Shown one piece after another: positions 22,099-26,957 of a stretch of DNA of 26,957 bases. Where the stretch lies: positions 1 through 26,957 of the forward strand of contig CALZFY010000028.1 in the NCBI GenBank assembly GCA_945786935.1. Reading direction: 5' to 3'. Origin of the DNA: HGM12587 sp945786935 (lineage in GTDB: Bacteria > Bacillota > Clostridia > Lachnospirales > Lachnospiraceae). The translations under genes were made by a program, and so were the position numbers. Every line of letters starts with the position of its first letter. Within the stretch, counting starts at the first letter, position 1. The notes under the pieces were generated by a model that did not search any database, was not told the DNA's origin, and saw nothing but the letters and a program-made list of their open reading frames with translations.

Positions 22099-23991
22099 AT
22101 GGATATGCAGGATTTCCCCCAATTATTTAGGATGCTGAAAGAATCACGCATTAGATATAATGAGCTGACAGACCGGATTTATGTTCCAACCCCAAGAGAA
22201 GAGTGGCTGGAACATATGCGCCGGAGAACCGTTGCAATTTCTAATGATTTTGAGAGAAATAAAACGATTATAGATGATATCTATGATGCATTTCATAAGG
22301 AAGAACTTCCGGAAGAATACTACGAGGAACTCTTTTTCTGGACAAAGGATATGTATCTGAAGGATTATGAAGATCCTTTTATGCTGGAAAAATTTTTGCT
22401 CATTTTGATCCCTCATTATGAAGCGAGGGGTGATTATGAGCACCTGGTTTTCCTGTATCTGTGTGCAGGCTACGCCTATATAGAAATGTCCAGAATCGGT
22501 GATTCCCACTGCGGCAGGCTATCCGTTTCTTATTATAAAAAGGTTTTGCATTACAAAGATCATTTCGGTGATTTTCAGATCCCGGAAAACAGGACTTATC
22601 TTATGACAGCCTACTGTAATCTTGTCCGCGTGGAACCGGAGCTTGGCCACATTTCGCTGGAGGAATCCTATGAATATTGGCTGGAGTTAAAGGAAATGAG
22701 GAGCAATCCTGTTTTTTGCCGGTTTGATGAGGAAAATCCAAAGATTCCATTGCTCTCAGATCTGACCCTGGGCGATTTCCCGAAATCAGCGTTAATGCTT
22801 TACAGAAAGATGAAATGTGATGACCAGGATCTTTTTAATAAGCTGGAGAAGATCACCTGGGATTATTATTTCAGGGATGGGAAAACAAATACAGAGGTTT
22901 TTGAGAAACGATCGGATGCCTACTACAGGTTTGTGTGGGTTTTATATACGGAAAAACTTATAACAGCGGAAGATGCATTCCGAAAGATGAATGAGCGCTA
23001 TCAGAACAATAAGCCACAGATTGCAAAGCTTTCTCCGGAGGAAAGAGACCCGATCGGCCAGCTTTTAAATCCTGTAGATATCATGGTTGCGGTTTTGATG
23101 GAGACGGATCTTCCAAAGGAAGAGAAGGAGAGATTTGCGAAAAGGTATTGCAAGGACATTTTAGACACCATCATGCACTATCCCAGAGGCTATGATTCGT
23201 ATACCTTAAACACCAGTATTTTAAACATTGCCATCAACAATAATATGATCTCTATGCTATCTTCCGATGATGAGAAGATTGAATTTGTACTGCAGGTGGT
23301 TGTTTCAAGACAGTTAACTACTTACATTCATTCTAAAATGGTTTCCGGTATTGCAGAAATGATTTTAGAGGTGATCCTTGATGAGCATCCGGAATATCTG
23401 GTGGGAATCTCAGGCTGTGAAACTGTCATGGAAGTTCTTGCACAACAGGAAGAGATCAGAAAGTATACCAGATATGCAGCACTTCTTCATGACATTGGGA
23501 AAAATGCCATGATTGACATTATCACAACAGAAAACAGGAAACTGACAGACCATGAGTTTGAGTTTCTTCGTATGCATCCCCAGCTTGGGGCAGATATGCT
23601 GTCTGCAAATCCTGTATTTTTGCCTTATCGGGATATTGTGCTTGGACATCATAAACGATATGACGGTAAAGGGGGATATCCGACGAATTTTGATAATGTG
23701 GATTCTGTCTGGAAGCCAATCATTGATCTTATTACGATCTGCGATTGCATTGATGCGGCTACCGATTATCTTGGACGCAATTATCAGCGTGCAAAATCCT
23801 TCGGAACGATTCTGGGAGAATTGAAAGAAGGGGCCGGAACCTGGTATCATCCGGGGTATGTGGCTTTGATGGAGGACTCCATCGACCTTTTTGAGAAACT
23901 ACAGGATCTGACAGAAAAACAAAGAGAGATCATTTTTTACGAGACGTATCAAAAATACTTCCTGTCTGTGGAAGAAAAAACAGGGTCATAA
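22099..23991 (+). CDS. HD-GYP-type phosphohydrolase with a large unassigned N-terminus
   Basis: A 630-aa cytoplasmic-looking protein. The C-terminal part from about residue 440 has an HD-type metal-dependent phosphohydrolase domain: the H464-D465 pair in LLHDIGK, the H517-H518 pair in GHHKRYDGKGGYP, a later aspartate in ITICDCIDAATD, and LKEGAGTWYHPGYV. This is the HD-GYP layout seen in cyclic-di-GMP phosphodiesterases, but the GYP loop carries one extra glycine (DGKGGYP, against the usual DGxGYP), so the activity needs proof. The first 430 residues are mostly helical and TPR-like in feel but match no domain I know. No receiver or sensor domain is visible. The start follows GAGGAGAAAG at a good distance. 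Confidence 0.72.
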   Translation: MDMQDFPQLFRMLKESRIRYNELTDRIYVPTPREEWLEHMRRRTVAISNDFERNKTIIDDIYDAFHKEELPEEYYEELFFWTKDMYLKDYEDPFMLEKFLLILIPHYEARGDYEHLVFLYLCAGYAYIEMSRIGDSHCGRLSVSYYKKVLHYKDHFGDFQIPENRTYLMTAYCNLVRVEPELGHISLEESYEYWLELKEMRSNPVFCRFDEENPKIPLLSDLTLGDFPKSALMLYRKMKCDDQDLFNKLEKITWDYYFRDGKTNTEVFEKRSDAYYRFVWVLYTEKLITAEDAFRKMNERYQNNKPQIAKLSPEERDPIGQLLNPVDIMVAVLMETDLPKEEKERFAKRYCKDILDTIMHYPRGYDSYTLNTSILNIAINNNMISMLSSDDEKIEFVLQVVVSRQLTTYIHSKMVSGIAEMILEVILDEHPEYLVGISGCETVMEVLAQQEEIRKYTRYAALLHDIGKNAMIDIITTENRKLTDHEFEFLRMHPQLGADMLSANPVFLPYRDIVLGHHKRYDGKGGYPTNFDNVDSVWKPIIDLITICDCIDAATDYLGRNYQRAKSFGTILGELKEGAGTWYHPGYVALMEDSIDLFEKLQDLTEKQREIIFYETYQKYFLSVEEKTGS

Positions 23992-24046
23992 AAGATGCCG
24001 GTTCAGGTGCCCTTCCTAAAGGGTGGTAAAGAACAGATACTTTTTC

Positions 24047-24075
24047 TTGAAGAAAAACTTATTGTATATTATAAT
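24047..24075 (+). promoter_or_regulatory. sigma-A promoter for aspS
   Basis: TTGAAG (24047-24052), exactly 17 bases, then TATAAT (24070-24075). The 90-base leader before the aspS ATG does not look like a T-box: it contains no T-box core and is too short. Confidence 0.82.
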
Positions 24076-24165
24076 AAATCAGTTGAATTATAAAATGTGA
24101 CAGTAAACATTCAGAGTCACAAAACACATGGCTCTGAACAGTTACAAAATATTTGGAGGAAAAAT

Positions 24166-25932
24166 ATGTTTCAGTCAAGAACACATACATGTAACGAACT
24201 TCGTATGGAGCATGTGGGTCAGAACGTAACCATCGTTGGTTGGTATGAGAACCTGCGTAAAGTGAGCAAAAATCTTGGATTCCTTGTTCTGAGAGATTTC
24301 TATGGCACCACACAGGTAGTTGTAGAGACAGAGGAAATGATGGAAAAACTTTCCGGTGTAAACTGTGAGTCTACTCTTTCCATTTCCGGTGTTGTCAGAG
24401 AACGTTCCAGCAAGAACCCGAATCAGGCAACCGGCGATATCGAAGTAGTTCCGTCTGCCATTGAAGTCCTTGGAAAATGCCGTTACAATGAGCTTCCATT
24501 TGAAATTAACCGTTCCAAGGAAGCTGATGAAAATGCACGTTTAAAATATCGTTATCTGGATCTTCGAAATCCGGCAGTAAAGGACCGTATCGTATTAAGA
24601 TGCCAGGTTGTGGCAGCTCTTCGTCAGGCTATGACAGAACAGGGATTTTTGGAAATCACCACACCGATCCTTACCTGTTCCTCACCGGAAGGAGCCAGAG
24701 ATTATCTTGTACCATCCAGAAATCATCCGGGTAAATTCTATGCTCTGCCTCAGGCACCGCAGCAGTTTAAACAGCTTTTAATGACTTCCGGCTTTGACCG
24801 TTATTTCCAGATTGCACCATGCTTCCGTGATGAGGACGCCCGTGCAGACCGTTCTCCGGGAGAGTTTTATCAGCTGGATATGGAAATGGCATTTGCAAGT
24901 CAGGAAGATGTATTTGCAGTGATCGAAAAAGTACTTCCTCCGATTTTTGCTAAATATGGTATTTACAACACAGCATCAGAAGCACCATTCAGAAGACTCT
25001 CCTTCTTAGAAGCATTGGACAGATACGGTTCCGATAAACCGGACCTTCGTATCGACCTGGAGCTTTCTGATGCAACAGCAGTGATGGCAGACTGTGGATT
25101 TGGTCCTTTCGAAGGCAATGTAGTAAAAGCTGTTGTTGTAAGTGGCTTCAACGGCACAAGAAAAGTCATCGATAAAATGTGTGCAGAAGTAGAAATGCAG
25201 ACAAACAATAAAGCTTACTGGTTCCGTTTGGATGAAAACGGAGAATTTGTAGGCGGTATCTCCAAATTCCTGGTAGAGAGAAAGGATGCAGTTATCGAAG
25301 CTCTTGGATTAAAACCAGGCGATTTCGTAGGTCTGACTGCCGGAAAGAAATTAGCAGCACAGAAGACAGCCGGTGTATTCCGTAAGATTTTAGGTAACAC
25401 GGTAGAAGGTCACATGAAGAAAGACTGCTATGAATTCTGCTGGATTGTAGACTTCCCAATGTATGAAATGGGTGAGGAATCCGGAGAACTGGAATTCTGC
25501 CACAACCCATTCTCTATGCCACAGGGCGGTATGAAAGATCTGATGGAAAAAGATCCGTTAGATATTCTGGCATACCAGTATGACCTGGTATGTAACGGTG
25601 TGGAATTATCCTCCGGTGCTGTTCGTAACCATGATCCGGAAATTATGATCAAGGCATTCGAACTGGTTCGTTTGGGTGAAGATGATGTGAAGGCGAAATT
25701 CCCTGCAATGTACAATGCATTCTGCTATGGTGCACCGCCACATGCAGGTATTGCACCGGGAGTTGACCGTATGGTGATGCTGATCGCCGGAGAAGAAAGC
25801 ATCCGTGAAATCATTCCATTCCCAATGAACAAAACTGCAATGGATGTCATGATGGGCGCTCCGTCAGCAGTAGATCCAAAGCAGCTGTCTGATGTTCATA
25901 TTAAACTGGATCTTCCAAAGGAAGAAAAATAA
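24166..25932 (+). CDS. aspS: aspartate--tRNA ligase
   Basis: A 588-aa class II synthetase that charges tRNA-Asp in the cytoplasm. The OB-fold anticodon domain covers about residues 1-105 (VTIVGWYENLRKVSKNLGFLVLRDFYG). The catalytic domain has motif 2 FRDEDARADRSPGEFYQLDME and motif 3 GIAPGVDRMVMLIAG with the motif-3 arginine. A bacterial GAD-type insertion sits between them (about 285-405), and the length is usual for bacterial AspRS. The PGEFYQLD form of motif 2 is common in Clostridia versions. Starts upstream are rejected because ATG 24166 follows TTTGGAGGA directly. It is transcribed from its own promoter and is followed by a terminator hairpin. Confidence 0.95.
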   Translation: MFQSRTHTCNELRMEHVGQNVTIVGWYENLRKVSKNLGFLVLRDFYGTTQVVVETEEMMEKLSGVNCESTLSISGVVRERSSKNPNQATGDIEVVPSAIEVLGKCRYNELPFEINRSKEADENARLKYRYLDLRNPAVKDRIVLRCQVVAALRQAMTEQGFLEITTPILTCSSPEGARDYLVPSRNHPGKFYALPQAPQQFKQLLMTSGFDRYFQIAPCFRDEDARADRSPGEFYQLDMEMAFASQEDVFAVIEKVLPPIFAKYGIYNTASEAPFRRLSFLEALDRYGSDKPDLRIDLELSDATAVMADCGFGPFEGNVVKAVVVSGFNGTRKVIDKMCAEVEMQTNNKAYWFRLDENGEFVGGISKFLVERKDAVIEALGLKPGDFVGLTAGKKLAAQKTAGVFRKILGNTVEGHMKKDCYEFCWIVDFPMYEMGEESGELEFCHNPFSMPQGGMKDLMEKDPLDILAYQYDLVCNGVELSSGAVRNHDPEIMIKAFELVRLGEDDVKAKFPAMYNAFCYGAPPHAGIAPGVDRMVMLIAGEESIREIIPFPMNKTAMDVMMGAPSAVDPKQLSDVHIKLDLPKEEK

Positions 25933-25949
25933 GATAGTGAAAACACTTT

Positions 25950-25976
25950 AGGGGGTGCAGTGCATCCCCTTTGTTA
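25950..25976 (+). terminator. terminator hairpin after aspS
   Basis: AGGGGGT pairs with ATCCCCT (one G-U) around GCAGTGC, followed by TTGTTAT. The T tract is interrupted, so read-through into the next gene is likely. Confidence 0.55.
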
Positions 25977-25994
25977 TATCAGGAGAAAAATAAT

Positions 25995-26657
25995 ATGAAG
26001 AGAAATGTATCACTGGAGGAAATTTCTGACGGGAAGTTCTATACTGCAAATGACATGGTAAAGGCTGACTGTGGGGACTGTAAAGGCTGCTCTGCCTGCT
26101 GTCACGGCATGGGAGAATCCATCGTTTTGGATCCGTTGGATACTTACCGTTTGACGACTAATTTAGAGATGAGTTTTGAAGCACTGTTAAGCCGGTACAT
26201 AGAATTAAATGTGGTAGATGGGGTGATCTTACCAAATCTTAAAATGTCAGGACAACAGGAAGCCTGTGGATTTTTAAACAGTCAGGGACGCTGCAGCATC
26301 CATCCCCACAGACCGGGAATCTGCAGACTGTTTCCGCTGGGAAGATACTATGAAAATGGAAAATTTCGATATTTTCTTCAGGTACACGAGTGCCAGAAAC
26401 AAAATCGCACTAAGGTGAAGGTAAAAAAATGGATCGACACACCGGATATTGCACGTTATGAAGCATTTGTAAATGACTGGCACAGTTTTCTGGTGCATAT
26501 GGAAGAATGCGCCCGGCGTGTAGAAGATGGAGAACGTAAACAGATCAGTATGTTTATCCTGCAAAACTTTTATATAAAACCCTATGACCGTTCAGTGGAT
26601 TTTTATCAGCAGTATGAAGCACGCAGAAAAGAGGCGGGGCTGATTTTTCATGTTTAA
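25995..26657 (+). CDS. YkgJ-family cysteine-cluster protein
   Basis: A 220-aa protein of the zinc/iron-chelating cysteine-cluster family (YkgJ/PF03692-like). The signature is C26-x2-C29-x2-C32-x2-CC (C35, C36) in DCGDCKGCSACCHGMG. Later comes ACGFLNSQGRCSIHPHRPGICRLFPLGRY, which supplies three more cysteines and the RPxxCRxFP motif, and then HECQK. Such proteins are small metal-binding proteins of poorly known role. The ATG at 25995 follows AGGAGA; an earlier in-frame ATG at 25971 overlaps the aspS terminator and is less likely. It is probably partly co-transcribed with aspS by read-through. Its stop codon is embedded in the following terminator. Confidence 0.85.
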   Translation: MKRNVSLEEISDGKFYTANDMVKADCGDCKGCSACCHGMGESIVLDPLDTYRLTTNLEMSFEALLSRYIELNVVDGVILPNLKMSGQQEACGFLNSQGRCSIHPHRPGICRLFPLGRYYENGKFRYFLQVHECQKQNRTKVKVKKWIDTPDIARYEAFVNDWHSFLVHMEECARRVEDGERKQISMFILQNFYIKPYDRSVDFYQQYEARRKEAGLIFHV

Positions 26658-26687
26658 CTAAAGGGGGCTTTAGTTCATCAATTTTTT
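26656..26687 (+). terminator. rho-independent terminator after the YkgJ-like gene
   Basis: AACTAAAG and CTTTAGTT are a perfect 8-bp stem with a GGGG loop; six T follow after CATCAA. It overlaps the stop codon. Confidence 0.65.
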
Positions 26688-26702
26688 CTCTTGACTTGTA
26701 AC

Positions 26703-26876
26703 TGACGCTCCGGGAGACAGGTGCTACCCCACTTCGCAGGCTCCATCCTCCTCGACTAATTCAAGAAACACTAGCCGCTCACAGGAGAGCCTGTTTCGCG
26801 GAGTGTTTCTAAGAATGGATTCTCGGACTCTTCCGCATAACGCTACGTGGTGCAACACCTGCCTCCCGGGCTGTAA
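26703..26876 (-). ncRNA. rod-shaped structured RNA, candidate 6S RNA
   Basis: No reading frame is convincing here, but the segment folds into one long rod. The outer ends pair over 14 bp (CCGGGAG arm at 26710-26716 with the CTCCCGG arm at 26863-26869, extended inward by CAGGTG/CACCTG). The inner part has GAAACACT/AGTGTTTC, CCGC/GCGG and ACAGG/CCTGT stacked to a CTCT loop. Between them is a mostly unpaired middle section. Size (about 170 nt), a rod with a central bubble and AGCCTGCG on the 3' side recall 6S RNA, which binds sigma-A RNA polymerase. Strand is uncertain because inverted repeats read alike on both; the minus strand fits the 6S-like motif better. No clear T-tract terminator was seen. 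Confidence 0.45.
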
Positions 26877-26957
26877 GTGGCAAAATGTAAGAGATAAATA
26901 CATCTAAATCCAATTATTTACATTAGATTGCTTAATATCTTTCTTATATTCTTTCAT

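Noticed and set aside
24076..24165. Possible T-box riboswitch ahead of aspS
   Set aside because: The leader is only about 90 bases, has no T-box core sequence and no terminator/antiterminator pair.
26904..26957. A minus-strand frame running off the right edge and ending in a stop at 26904
   Set aside because: Only 17 codons are visible; it could be the end of a gene or chance, and it cannot be supported.
1..26957. CRISPR arrays, tRNA and rRNA genes
   Set aside because: I saw no regularly spaced repeats with unique spacers, no tRNA-like cloverleaf with GGTTCGAATC-type T-loop, and no rRNA sequence.

Overview
The window looks like the chromosome of a gut-type Clostridia member, probably Lachnospiraceae. 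The evidence is a moderate-to-low GC content, strong AGGAGG-type ribosome binding sites, Clostridia-style protein families (YitT, YkgJ, a minimal Gram-positive Tad locus, a Tn916-type integrase) and CUT1 sugar-ABC genes without a local ATPase. The taxonomic call is inference from protein flavour; there is no rRNA in the window.

Region A (1-12.57 kb) reads as the right-hand part of an integrated mobile element. It opens with three small XRE-type regulators and one unknown small gene. A 530-base leader with no assignable gene and a strong stem-loop follows. Then comes a compact, mostly abutting Tad/Flp-type pilus operon: CpaF/TadA ATPase, TadB-like, TadC-like, a small Flp-like pilin, two TadE-like minor pilins, a CpaB/SAF protein, a 747-aa secreted repeat protein and an A24 prepilin peptidase. 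A PemK/MazF-type toxin-like gene overlaps the peptidase gene. A rho-independent hairpin right after the pilin gene could set pilin in excess over the downstream components. The element ends with a small excisionase-like gene, a ribbon-helix-helix protein behind a near-consensus promoter, and a Tn916-type tyrosine integrase. After the integrase come short direct repeats and a terminator. The left end of the element is not in the window.

Region B (12.57-16.06 kb) is a sugar-type ABC operon: lipoprotein binding protein plus two permeases. It has its own promoter, a cre/LacI-like operator inside an inverted repeat, an intercistronic hairpin and a strong final terminator.

Region C (16.06-22.03 kb) holds a YitT-type membrane protein, a convergent low-complexity lipoprotein, and a HAD phosphatase / SAM methyltransferase / GTPase gene row. 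The last of these is the most striking gene in the window. It is a 900-aa protein joining a complete Tet(M)/EF-G-like ribosomal GTPase to a C-terminal NYN (YacP/Rae1-like) endoribonuclease domain with all four expected aspartates, and its gene overlaps the methyltransferase gene.

Region D (22.1-26.96 kb) carries an atypical HD-GYP-type protein, aspartyl-tRNA synthetase behind a clear sigma-A promoter, and a YkgJ-type cysteine-cluster protein with its terminator. Last is a non-coding segment that folds as a long rod and may be a 6S-type RNA.

Main candidates for something undescribed: (1) the GTPase-NYN fusion, a plausible one-polypeptide ribosome rescue/A-site mRNA-cleaving factor; (2) a Tad pilus with its own large repeat protein and toxin-like gene carried by a Tn916-type integrative element; (3) the rod-shaped RNA at the right edge.
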